Source: DAOOPX01 sp964653045
GTDB lineage: Bacteria; Patescibacteriota; Microgenomatia; UBA1400; PJMF01
Direction of reading: 5' to 3'
DNA: 64,000 nt
Assembly: GCA_964653045.1 (NCBI GenBank)
Contig: CAZZBW010000002.1
Location: 1-64,000 of the forward strand
The number at the start of each line of letters is the position of its first letter. Position 1 is the first letter of the stretch. Shown one piece after another: positions 25,701 to 32,826 of this stretch. The position numbers were made by a program, and so were the translations under genes. The notes under the pieces were generated by a model. It was not told where the DNA came from, searched no databases, and saw only the letters and a program-made list of their open reading frames with translations.

Positions 25701-27332
25701 TGATAAACACGATACACAAGACCAACCGGTGGGTGGGGTTGCACCATCCCAAAAGGCTAAGACGTTGTAGACAGCATCGGAAGCCACCTGCCACTGGCGC
25801 AACTCTTGAAAAATAATCGTTTCTTGATTAGTCACGGTTCCTGCACTGCTGGTGGCGGCAGAATCTGATGCAACTTCGGCATCTGGTAACGAATCAGCGT
25901 TGACGTCAGCGGATTCCGTCGAGTCTAGCACTGGCTCAAGAATCACATTACTATCTGCTTCAATCTGGTTGGAAGGAGAGGACTCGGCCGCTGCGGTTGG
26001 TGATTCGTCAGTGAAAATATCGAGATCCAACGCTCCCTCAATTACTTGCGTCGACTCCACCAACCGCAGTGGCCCCAGCAGATAAAACTGCGGGGATATT
26101 TCCGGAGCTTGATATTGATACCCAATTAGCAATATTTCATCTGGGTCCAGCACTTCATCCCAAATGATATTTTGCACACCGTTCTCTACGTCAATTTCAA
26201 TCCGATCGTAATCGCGAAACCCGGCACCGACAAATGGTGAAATCTCAAACTCAAGTGGCACCGGCTCGATGATCGAGCCGGTGAACTCTTGTCTGGCCAC
26301 CACCTCCACCATCACCGAGTAAGTGTTGGGTGGGTAAATCCGGGTGGCCGACGAGTGCTCAATCTCAAATGGGACCTCATCCCAAACCTCAATGTAATCG
26401 CTAACAGCGTAACTACCGTTGACAGTGACTGCGCTCAGTTCTAGCTCGTATCTGCCCACTCCTCCCAACTGGTAGGCAGACTGGTAATCCGGGACATCGG
26501 TCACTGCACTTTCTTTGCACTCAGGATTGACAGTAATTAGTCCATTAGTTGTCGACAACTCATCAACTTTTTGCTGATCGGGATGATAAATTTTTAAACT
26601 TAGATCTGCGTCACACACCATCGCGCCATTTTCATCCAACACGGCAAAAGCCAATTGCGCTTCTTCTTCTGGTAAATAGATTGATCGATTGGCATTCAGC
26701 GCTAAAACCCCCCAGGTGAAATCTTGGGCGAAAACTTCCCGATCTCCTTCGTAAACCTCAAGGTGAAACTTGCCCGGCCGGACACTGCCCACGGGCGTGA
26801 CCAACAGCTGCCCATCTTCGAAGCTAGTTTGAATCGTCACTGGCTCCTCAGCATAATCTGTCACCACAATTTCCAACTCTTCTGGCTGATAATCTAGCAG
26901 CTCCAACTCGATTCCCTCGTTGATCTGGAAATCCTTGTCCTTCATTGTCAGCTTACGCATCCGCAATAACTCTTTGATAATGTTCCAAACTTGCGTCGGC
27001 TTGCTTTTTTCGACCTTTTGATCAGCATCAGTTTCGTCTGGAGCGATCGTCGGAGTAAGCGTTGGTGAAATTGATGGTGTAATTGTGGGGGAAATAGTTG
27101 GCGCCAAATCAGTTGGCTGAGGAACAAGTGCATCGGTTGGCTCGGCTTCAGCCGAGCCAACCGATGGTTCTAGCGTGATAGTAGGTAATTCTGGAGCACT
27201 ATGGATTGGCTGAATATTCGGAATAACAGATTCACTCACCTGTGCTTCTGCCTCGGCAACCATTCGGCCAACTCCCAACGAAAAACCAACCAACACAAAC
27301 AAAGCCACGATAGTTGGCTTAAACTTAATCAT
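22770..27332 (-). CDS. Giant exported adhesin-like protein with tail-collar-like and fibronectin-like modules
   Basis: 1520 residues. A signal peptide (about 8-31) is followed by a Thr/Pro-rich linker with repeated TPTISPTLTPT, then Ig-like modules (about 130-440) and an acidic Ser-rich spacer. Residues about 530-850 hold three repeats rich in Gly and paired His (SHTH/HNHT/HTHT, each ending LPxxRxLxVxxY), resembling phage tail-collar domains. Fibronectin-like domains follow (YQIQISSDPSF...FYQVRAMDIAGTETWSAWSD). The last about 150 residues share the WxL-like ending STTVIYAVTPQY with the 353-residue protein. It is probably the main surface fibre of the cluster. TTGAAG-18-TATGAT lies 11 bases from the ATG. 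Confidence 0.72.
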   Translation of the reverse strand: MIKFKPTIVALFVLVGFSLGVGRMVAEAEAQVSESVIPNIQPIHSAPELPTITLEPSVGSAEAEPTDALVPQPTDLAPTISPTITPSISPTLTPTIAPDETDADQKVEKSKPTQVWNIIKELLRMRKLTMKDKDFQINEGIELELLDYQPEELEIVVTDYAEEPVTIQTSFEDGQLLVTPVGSVRPGKFHLEVYEGDREVFAQDFTWGVLALNANRSIYLPEEEAQLAFAVLDENGAMVCDADLSLKIYHPDQQKVDELSTTNGLITVNPECKESAVTDVPDYQSAYQLGGVGRYELELSAVTVNGSYAVSDYIEVWDEVPFEIEHSSATRIYPPNTYSVMVEVVARQEFTGSIIEPVPLEFEISPFVGAGFRDYDRIEIDVENGVQNIIWDEVLDPDEILLIGYQYQAPEISPQFYLLGPLRLVESTQVIEGALDLDIFTDESPTAAAESSPSNQIEADSNVILEPVLDSTESADVNADSLPDAEVASDSAATSSAGTVTNQETIIFQELRQWQVASDAVYNVLAFWDGATPPTGWSCVSCLSTEPYYQVFPRGAATSGGTGGLIEHSHGMTFVSHTGANSTLPYRNNSLIQTLSTHTHGWSGASTGVGTNLPTYRNLKVIKYDTTGVPTSIPDGLILMFDATPSPVTGWTRYSTQDLAFLRGEGNTTGTGGADNHTHNYSGSLTASSNFGGATGAAGSFAIDTHTHTVSGTNASATHLPDRIDVLLYKNTSGADKYFTGGEIVMVEGTIGTNWTSLSDSGGAFYQRFLRGASSYASVNGTASHNHTNATVTSGGPSASSGGTNQKPYGNQATSTHTHDVTLSFDTQPHLPPYRDVVIAKKTSVGTPATKPTIEGNLYYDKAKITDTTPIIRFKSTDTESNNLTYQIQISSDPSFTSPEIDDVSETDLGFLNVGNESDLDPFTAGDTISYTVQAGNALTNGTTYFYQVRAMDIAGTETWSAWSDRRSLTIDTSLSKGNAWFETHGEQFESDTLGSNAEVNYTSNYVQVTSGTDMVLSTPIVAAQIQPSETTWGYFMVGDDQTNGTIIYQVFYDNSGTPTIIPDGALSGNSTGFDGSAGVDLSGLSTTTYATIYLKATLTYGTGSPQLQDWLVSFGSMNTAPNDPTNLSQEKTDQTILSVGDWTDETSVVFTANVSDPDNPDTLQLCVEVQPLNISFTGVETGCGTGVAYSGSAVEATVTLSSLPDEMEYHWQARTKDSFGAYSDWVSFGNNTEAERDFGIDTTAPDDGTVYDGTETGVDKMLNDGSLSSLSANFVGFNEAVSEIDYYEYAIGTTVGGTELVSWTNVGTDTSVTVSGQSLQTSVVYYFTVRATDLAGNTSTGASSDGQLVAPTLSFAVSPENVTFDNLGPGNSYTATEQVTLTTSTNAYAGYVIRAYTTDLLRSILYPTNEIANFSAGSYATPAEWGTGDLGFGYHSSDTSIQGVDLFNDTPCPGGGSPPCYAPFDQESPGDIMADHTAAVSGTPITNEQFNVDLKVRVDSGQAATQYSTTVIYAVTPQY
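25648..25669. repeat. Intragenic inverted repeat, 9-bp perfect arms
   Basis: GTGCCGCCA (25648-25656), loop GAAG, TGGCGGCAC (25661-25669), in the first tail-collar-like repeat of the giant gene. Confidence 0.75.
26259..26283. repeat. Intragenic inverted repeat, 12-bp perfect arms
   Basis: CACCGGCTCGAT (26259-26270), one loop base, ATCGAGCCGGTG (26272-26283), inside the giant surface gene. Confidence 0.85.
27131..27166. repeat. Intragenic inverted repeat, 17-bp perfect arms
   Basis: CATCGGTTGGCTCGGCT (27131-27147) and its exact reverse complement (27150-27166) with a 2-base loop, in the linker after the signal peptide of the giant gene. It is among the longest in the window. Confidence 0.9.
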
Positions 27333-27343
27333 GATTACTGCTA

Positions 27344-27373
27344 ATCATAATCTAATTTGGTGTAGAACTTCAA
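27344..27373 (-). promoter_or_regulatory. Promoter of the surface-protein operon
   Basis: On the minus strand TTGAAG (27368-27373), 18 bases, TATGAT (27344-27349), then 11 bases to the ATG at 27332. Confidence 0.5.
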
Positions 27374-27399
27374 CTTAAGATAGGTAATAGTCAAGATTT

Positions 27400-28221
27400 T
27401 TACTTTTTTGACTTAAATAATCTATCGTATTCACTTACTTTAGCGGTGTAATCTCCCCAATTTTCCGGGGTTAATTCTGACAAACTTACTATCATTGGTA
27501 CTTCAGACACGGGACAAGGAATTTGCTGAGCAATTTCACTTGCTCTAGTATATGGAATTGGTTTACCCAAATGGATTTTAAGATGAAAAAATTTAGATTT
27601 ATTCGGTTCAGTTTGCCCTGGCGGCCAAAACTGATACGCCCCAACAAGACATATCGGAATGAAGTATAAATTGCTTGAATATTCTTCACAAATCGCATCA
27701 ATTGCATCTGTTACTAATGCGGGTGCCTCACTCGCACCAACTTCGCGGGATCTAGTTCCTTGTGGAAACACACCTAGGATTGCGCCTTGTTTAAAAGCAC
27801 GCATAATAGGAAGCCAAGCAAATGGGTTTTGCTTACGATCAACTTCTGAACCATCTTGAACTTGAATTACTGGACGTAGATCCAAATTTAATAGTTTTAG
27901 AGCAATTGCAGCATCTCCCAACTGACCCATCCGACCATCAAAAAATTTCCCAGAAATTGGACCAACCAGTGTAGTATTCAGTTTTTTTGCCAACCTATAA
28001 AACAAGGCAATATCGGCCACACTCCAGTGAGGAGGTAAAATTACTAACTTGCTACCTGATTCTTGCAGTTCCTTGATTTCTTTCCAATGCTCTTTTCCCC
28101 TGATCGGAATTAAGTCAAAAACTGTCGCTAAAGTTTTGGCAATCGTTTCTGGAGTGGGGTGAGTCAAACCCTCCGATACAGAGTTGAACTTTGTGTGCAA
28201 AACTTCAGAAATTCTGCTCAT
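27400..28221 (-). CDS. PlsC-like acyltransferase
   Basis: 273 residues. Catalytic motif PHWSVAD (HxxxxD, about 60-67) and FPQGTRSR (about 153-160, the FPEGTRSR-type substrate motif with Gln for Glu) identify the lysophospholipid acyltransferase superfamily. No strong membrane helix is visible. It probably acylates a lipid or glycolipid precursor; the substrate is unknown. It follows the glycosyltransferase gene at 28233 by 11 bases, with AAGGA before its ATG, so it is the last gene of the 31.0-27.4 kb operon. Confidence 0.78.
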   Translation of the reverse strand: MSRISEVLHTKFNSVSEGLTHPTPETIAKTLATVFDLIPIRGKEHWKEIKELQESGSKLVILPPHWSVADIALFYRLAKKLNTTLVGPISGKFFDGRMGQLGDAAIALKLLNLDLRPVIQVQDGSEVDRKQNPFAWLPIMRAFKQGAILGVFPQGTRSREVGASEAPALVTDAIDAICEEYSSNLYFIPICLVGAYQFWPPGQTEPNKSKFFHLKIHLGKPIPYTRASEIAQQIPCPVSEVPMIVSLSELTPENWGDYTAKVSEYDRLFKSKK

Positions 28222-28232
28222 GTTTTCCTTAT

Positions 28233-29240
28233 TTAAAAATAAGAGGTGTATAAGCGTCTTATCAAACCAATAATTGTGCCAATCATCACAACTGCATCAG
28301 CAACTAACTGTAAGATCGGTAAAAAAGGCCAGCCTAGTGGCGCGTAACGATAGTTCTTGGCTATTGACCAAAGCAAGTAAATAATTGCAAGAACAATTAA
28401 GACTAATAAATAAGAGAAGTTATTAGTGAATAAAAAAATCAAGAATAAGGTAAGGGCGAAGAGATAGCGGCCGAAAATCAGCAAGACTTTCGGCCGCCAC
28501 AGTCCCGCATACGCGTCGCCGCGGGCGAAGCGGTAAATGGTGCGAATAAACTCAGACCAAGAGCGATGAGGAATCCAACCAATGCGCGCCCGCGGGGTAA
28601 ATACAATTTTTTCTTTCAAGTTGGCGCGCAACATCTTGCGCGCCAACGCATAATCTTCATTATCACTCAAGCTCTGATCAAATCCACCAAGCTTGGTTAA
28701 AACAGATTTTTTAATTAGCATTGACCTGGTGGTTGGCAACATAAATCCAGCTTTAATTACCCGCGGCATCGCCAGTGCATAACAGCTAAACGCTTGCTCT
28801 AACCCGGTTTTTGTCAGTGGGTAAAAATAACCACTGACAATCTCAGTTCGATTGTCATGCTGAGCGCAGTCGAAGCATAGACCCCCATCTACAGCTTTAA
28901 CTAATTCTTCCAACCAGTCTTGATCGGGCACACATCCAGCGTCAGTAATCGCTATCCACGGAGATTTGGCTAACTGAACTGCCCGATTGCGCCCCACACT
29001 CCGGTTGCCGCGTTTTTGCTCAACAACTAAAGAAATTTTTTTGCTTTTTCGTGCTAATTGTTGCAGCTTATCCCATGTTCCATCTGTTGACCCACCGTCA
29101 ACAACAATCACCTCACGCGGTAAATACGATTGGGCCGTCAGCGCTTTGATCAGCGAATCAACCGACCCAACTTCGTTCAACACCGTCACGATCACGCTGA
29201 CGGCCAACTGTTTTTTCTGAATATTTTTTGTTTTTTTCAA
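28233..29240 (-). CDS. Family 2 glycosyltransferase with C-terminal membrane helices
   Basis: 335 residues. GT-A motifs: VIVTVLNEVGSVDSLI at the N-terminus, VIVVDGGSTDGTWD (about 45-57), NRSVGRNRAV, and AITDAGCVPDQDW (DxG in place of DxD, about 97-107). Two or three hydrophobic helices (about 255-330) anchor it. The start is a TTG overlapping the upstream stop by 4 bases (TTGA). Residues about 124-133 (GLCFDCAQHD) look like a translated dispersed repeat inserted in frame, because they break the alignment-like flow before TEIVSGYF. Confidence 0.82.
   Translation of the reverse strand: MKKTKNIQKKQLAVSVIVTVLNEVGSVDSLIKALTAQSYLPREVIVVDGGSTDGTWDKLQQLARKSKKISLVVEQKRGNRSVGRNRAVQLAKSPWIAITDAGCVPDQDWLEELVKAVDGGLCFDCAQHDNRTEIVSGYFYPLTKTGLEQAFSCYALAMPRVIKAGFMLPTTRSMLIKKSVLTKLGGFDQSLSDNEDYALARKMLRANLKEKIVFTPRARIGWIPHRSWSEFIRTIYRFARGDAYAGLWRPKVLLIFGRYLFALTLFLIFLFTNNFSYLLVLIVLAIIYLLWSIAKNYRYAPLGWPFLPILQLVADAVVMIGTIIGLIRRLYTSYF
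28467..28497. repeat. Intragenic inverted repeat, 10-bp perfect arms
   Basis: GCGGCCGAAA (28467-28476) and TTTCGGCCGC (28488-28497) with an 11-base loop, inside the glycosyltransferase gene. Confidence 0.8.
28620..28647. repeat. Intragenic inverted repeat, 12-bp perfect arms
   Basis: GTTGGCGCGCAA (28620-28631), loop CATC, TTGCGCGCCAAC (28636-28647). It encodes LARKMLRANL of the glycosyltransferase, using CGC and GCG codons unusual for an AT-rich gene. Confidence 0.88.
28811..28840. repeat. Intragenic inverted repeat, 10-bp perfect arms
   Basis: TTGTCAGTGG (28811-28820) and CCACTGACAA (28831-28840) with a 10-base loop, next to the in-frame dispersed repeat at 28851. Confidence 0.8.
28851..28880. 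repeat. Dispersed CTGAGC/GTCGAAG-type repeat inside a coding sequence
   Basis: TGTCATGCTGAGCGCAGTCGAAGCAT (within 28851-28880) is an interspersed repeat type that I recognise from many bacterial genomes, normally intergenic. Here it is translated as CFDCAQHD in the glycosyltransferase. A related hairpin occurs at 57198-57236. Confidence 0.65.
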
Positions 29241-30265
29241 TTATTTACTCCCCACAATTTCAGGTACTTGTCAGCTAACTTTTTCCAAGTTTGTTTTTTC
29301 GCCCAGTCGTACGCTTGTTTAATCATGTTATTTTTTTGAGCTTCGCTCAGTTTCTTCAATTTCTCCGCTAGCTCCCGTCCACTTTCAGCGATTACCATCC
29401 ACTTGCTGGCCGGATGCATAGTCAAGTAATCTTTTTTGATTTGGTTATTATAAACAGCCAAAACCAAGCGCTTGGATTGCATTGCCTCAAGGATTGCCAA
29501 ATATCTAGACACAAAAGCGTACTCATGTGAGTTATATAATTGATCTACCCGAGTTTGCCAAAGATAAAATTTCACATCTAATTTGCGCCGCTGCACAAAT
29601 TTTTTCGCTCGGTTTAGAAATGAGCCTTCTCCATAAACATCTAAGTTTATTTTTGGCTGGATACGTTGAAGCGCTTCCAAATACATCATGATCCCTGTAT
29701 CTTCTTCCAGCCGTCCCAAGAAAGCGGCAGAGTTTTTTTTCGCAGTAGTTTTATCAGAAACACCTTGTTGATCGGCGGCACCATAAATGATTAGGTCTGG
29801 ATTTTGGCCATACCACTTTTTGATAAACTCGCCCACAGCAATGGTTCTGTATGAAAGTTTCTCCACCAGCCGTCGGTGCCACACTGCTTGCCAACGAGGC
29901 AAACCAGGACCCTCATAACCATGGAAAGTGGTAAAAACTTTTTTGTTAAAATAAAAAATTCTCTGCGGTAAGTACCACCAAAACACATCGTGAATATGGA
30001 CAATATCTGCGTCGACAAACAGTTGCCGGTGTTGCCAAATCCACTGCCAAGTTTGAAGCTTGTGGTTAAAGTGCTGGAAAGGTAAACGAAACACATTGAC
30101 ACCGGCAATAATCTCATTGGATTTCAGTCCGGGCTGATTTGAAGTGGTTAAAACAGTGATGCTAAAGCCACGGTGAATTAATTCTTGGGCTAGCTGGGCG
30201 GTGTGCTTCTCCACACCGCCCACCGCCGGCGCATATCTTGGTACCAAAAACAATATTTTTTTCAT
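29237..30265 (-). CDS. Family 4 glycosyltransferase
   Basis: 342 residues with a GT-B fold. The N-terminal acceptor domain begins MKKILFLVPRYAPAVGGVEKHTAQLAQEL, the standard GT4 glycine-rich opening. The C-terminal donor domain has AAFLGRLEEDTGIMMYLEAL (near 185) and YAFVSRYLAILEAMQSKRLVLA, corresponding to the GT4 EX7E region with the glutamates partly replaced. It transfers an activated sugar to a lipid or polysaccharide acceptor. It overlaps both neighbours by 4 bases, so it is tightly coupled in the operon. Confidence 0.85.
   Translation of the reverse strand: MKKILFLVPRYAPAVGGVEKHTAQLAQELIHRGFSITVLTTSNQPGLKSNEIIAGVNVFRLPFQHFNHKLQTWQWIWQHRQLFVDADIVHIHDVFWWYLPQRIFYFNKKVFTTFHGYEGPGLPRWQAVWHRRLVEKLSYRTIAVGEFIKKWYGQNPDLIIYGAADQQGVSDKTTAKKNSAAFLGRLEEDTGIMMYLEALQRIQPKINLDVYGEGSFLNRAKKFVQRRKLDVKFYLWQTRVDQLYNSHEYAFVSRYLAILEAMQSKRLVLAVYNNQIKKDYLTMHPASKWMVIAESGRELAEKLKKLSEAQKNNMIKQAYDWAKKQTWKKLADKYLKLWGVNN
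30196..30221. repeat. Intragenic inverted repeat, 10-bp perfect arms
   Basis: GGGCGGTGTG (30196-30205) and CACACCGCCC (30212-30221) with a 6-base loop. It lies where the GT4 glycine-rich motif AVGGVEKHTAQ is encoded. Confidence 0.85.
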
Positions 30266-31005
30266 TTTTTTTGCGCCAGAATAATAATGTTGGAATAACC
30301 AAAAATCTTGCCCAATAATTCGTCAGCAACACAGACCAACTTCGAAAATCTCGGACGAATAAACTTCAAAAAAACTTTTAATCTCGACAAAAACATTACA
30401 GATCTGAGCGGACCGTCAACAATTTTGTAATTCGATATCATTAATTTGTTGTCCTCAATTAACCTCGTAATTGAGCCGACTGAGTACCGCCGCAGATGTC
30501 CCACTTCTTGATCAAATTTGTCAAAAAATCCGAGTTTGTAAAACACCGATGAGTTGAGCGGAGTCGACAGTATTAAATAACCATGCTTATTTAATCTAGC
30601 TGAAATATCTCGAATGAATGCAGCGTCATCGGCAATGTGTTCAATCACTTCTGAGCAAACAATCAGATCAAACTTACCTTTGATATCCCTAATACTTCCA
30701 GTTAAAAACTTGACGTTAATAATTTTTAAATTTTTGGCGTTTGCCTTTGCTAACCGAATGGCTTTGGGAGAAATATCAACCCCCACGACGATTGAGCACT
30801 GTTGAGAAAGATACAGAGCAATATTGCCAATTCCACAACCAACATCGAGTGCCTTGGTATTTTTTGCTCCCCAAATTAAAGGTAAATGTAAGAATCCCAG
30901 AATATAACGATAGGTAAAGTCGCGAGGATCAATCAACTTTTTGATCAAACCACTTTTGTGATGAAAACCATTGTAAAAGCTAGTAATTGAGAAAGGTTTA
31001 CTCAT
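30262..31005 (-). CDS. SAM-dependent methyltransferase (class I)
   Basis: About 247 residues from the ATG at 31005. Motif I LDVGCGIGNIALYLSQ (about 59-74), acidic motif II VGVDISPKAI and motif post-II DLIVCSEVIEHI define a class I methyltransferase of the UbiE/Methyltransf_11 type. It is the first gene of the glycosyltransferase operon, so modification of a glycolipid or polysaccharide is likely. Its start codon overlaps that of the divergent gene at 31004. Residues encoded upstream (to 31119) lie in the divergent gene and are not used. Confidence 0.82.
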   Translation of the reverse strand: MSKPFSITSFYNGFHHKSGLIKKLIDPRDFTYRYILGFLHLPLIWGAKNTKALDVGCGIGNIALYLSQQCSIVVGVDISPKAIRLAKANAKNLKIINVKFLTGSIRDIKGKFDLIVCSEVIEHIADDAAFIRDISARLNKHGYLILSTPLNSSVFYKLGFFDKFDQEVGHLRRYSVGSITRLIEDNKLMISNYKIVDGPLRSVMFLSRLKVFLKFIRPRFSKLVCVADELLGKIFGYSNIIILAQKK

Positions 31006-32770
31006 GATGAAAAATACAATTTGCCTGGTTATTCTAACACTGATGTTCTTGATCTTTCCGCCGCAAACTTTTGCTAAAAAAGTCGTGTTCGAAGATGATT
31101 TTTCGTCTGAACTAAACAAGTGGGAATTAACGCGTGGCGGTTATTCAATCTGGAGCGTTGCAGATGGCAAGCTTCACGCCAAAGTCCTAACTTCGTTTAC
31201 TATTTCCGAACTCGTTCCCACCAATCAGTACTGGGATGATAGCTGGCGAAACATTGAGTACCAATTAGAGTACACGCCAATTGCTGGTGTCGACAAAAAT
31301 ATTTCGTTTGGCTACAAAAATATTGATAAGTGGTACGAGATTCACTTTGTTTCCTCATTCTTTGAAGTGGTCAAGGTTGAAAATGGAGCACTCGTTTGGT
31401 CTAAAAAAAGTGATTATTCGCTGAGTAATAACAAGACGTATACATTTAATATAATTTTTCAGCATGGCAATATCGAAATAAATGTAGATAACACCCAAAT
31501 CTTCAAAGATTTTGACCCGAATTTCACCGAGAACGATTACGGCAAAATCGGTTTAAAAGTTGGGACTGGGGCAGTCTACTCGACTCAAGTCATCTTCGAT
31601 AATGTGGTGGTGTACGACTTAGATCAATCCCCAGACTCAGAGCTCATGCCCCACTTTATGCAAACTGATGAATCTTGGGGCGATAGCGAATATGACTCAG
31701 CCACAAAATGGTCGGATCAACCAACCATCGCGCGCTGGGGCTGCGCCTTGAGCTCAATGGCCATGATTCTCCGTAATTATCAGATCAATACGTTACCCAG
31801 CGGAGAAACAATTGATCCAAAAACACTGAACGAGTGGCTCAAATCACAGCCTGATGGATACTGGGGCAACGGCTTGCTCAATTGGTTGGCGGTCACCAGA
31901 CTCACCAAACAATTAAGCACTCCAGAAGGAACGCCGGCGCTCGAATACACCAAAGAAACTGGCGAAAATTTGATAGATACCGCCCTGACCAGCGTTGAGG
32001 ACAAAAAACCGGTGATTTTAGAAATCCCGGGGCATTTTTTGGTTGGCGATGGAATGACTGATGATAGGCTGGATCTTAAGATCAAAGATCCAGCCTACTC
32101 TTTCAGTAACTTCAGCCAACACCAACAACCGCTCAAATCAGTCAGATTGTTTCATCCCAGCCACACCGATCTCTCTCACATTGCCATCGGCATTCCACCC
32201 CAGCTCACTGGACAACTGGTAACACCATCTGGGAAAATAATTCAATTTGATCAGATTGAGTACCTAAATAATTATCTGGGTAGTAATCTCCTCCCCGATC
32301 AAAGCACCAGTGGCTTAAAAATCGTGGAGTTACCTAAGCCAGAACTCGGTGAGTATCAACTTTGGTTGAGCCAAGAAAAATTTGGTCAATTCCAAGCCAC
32401 AATTTTTACCTATGACTTAGATGGAAACGTGAGTGATCTCTCGGTTTTTGGCTTCACCGGCCAAAAACCGACGCTGTACCAACTCGATTATTCACACTCA
32501 GGTGAGGACAGGGTTACTAAAATCAGCAGTTACTTTCAATTTAAAGAGCTGGTGCGGGAGCTAGCTCAACTCAAAGAGATTAGCAACCCGGTTATGGAAA
32601 TTTGGTTACAATTTTTTGCCGATACTAATCAAGAGTGCGCCTCACCCAACCCAGCCGGATGCATCAGGTTGTTGAGACAGGCAATTAAGTCAATCGAAAA
32701 AAATATGAGTCAGACAGCCAGAAAAGCTCTGGAAGAAGAATTACGCGTCATCGAAAAAGCTGCTAAATAA
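31004..32770 (+). CDS. Exported protein: lectin-like domain plus C39-like peptidase domain
   Basis: 588 residues. A signal peptide (1-24, ending TFAKK) is followed by a concanavalin/DUF1080-like beta sandwich (about 26-205: FEDDFSSELNKWELTRGG...FDNVVVYDL). A papain-like C39_2-type domain follows (about 212-400) with the catalytic Cys in RWGCALSSMAMILRNY and a His candidate in EIPGHFLVGDG. The C-terminal part is strand-rich with a helical end. It may cleave peptides or cell-wall links at the surface. AGAAAGG at 30990-30996 gives a 7-base spacing to ATG 31004; ATG 31007 is an alternative. Confidence 0.75.
   Translation: MMKNTICLVILTLMFLIFPPQTFAKKVVFEDDFSSELNKWELTRGGYSIWSVADGKLHAKVLTSFTISELVPTNQYWDDSWRNIEYQLEYTPIAGVDKNISFGYKNIDKWYEIHFVSSFFEVVKVENGALVWSKKSDYSLSNNKTYTFNIIFQHGNIEINVDNTQIFKDFDPNFTENDYGKIGLKVGTGAVYSTQVIFDNVVVYDLDQSPDSELMPHFMQTDESWGDSEYDSATKWSDQPTIARWGCALSSMAMILRNYQINTLPSGETIDPKTLNEWLKSQPDGYWGNGLLNWLAVTRLTKQLSTPEGTPALEYTKETGENLIDTALTSVEDKKPVILEIPGHFLVGDGMTDDRLDLKIKDPAYSFSNFSQHQQPLKSVRLFHPSHTDLSHIAIGIPPQLTGQLVTPSGKIIQFDQIEYLNNYLGSNLLPDQSTSGLKIVELPKPELGEYQLWLSQEKFGQFQATIFTYDLDGNVSDLSVFGFTGQKPTLYQLDYSHSGEDRVTKISSYFQFKELVRELAQLKEISNPVMEIWLQFFADTNQECASPNPAGCIRLLRQAIKSIEKNMSQTARKALEEELRVIEKAAK
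32065..32097. repeat. Intragenic inverted repeat, 13-bp perfect arms
   Basis: TAGGCTGGATCTT (32065-32077) and its reverse complement (32085-32097) with a 7-base loop, in the C39-like domain. Confidence 0.88.
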
Positions 32771-32780
32771 GTAATAGATT

Positions 32781-32823
32781 GGTTCGGGGGGAGATAATCA
32801 GGCTATAATACTCCCCCCGAGCC
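32781..32823. promoter_or_regulatory. Hairpin with the dus -10 box in its loop
   Basis: GGTTCGGGGGGAG (32781-32793) pairs with CTCCCCCCGAGCC (32811-32823), 13 bp with one G-T. TATAAT (32804-32809) lies in the 17-base loop. There is no U-tract, so a simple terminator is unlikely; an operator or attenuator is possible. Confidence 0.55.
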
Positions 32824-32826
32824 GAT

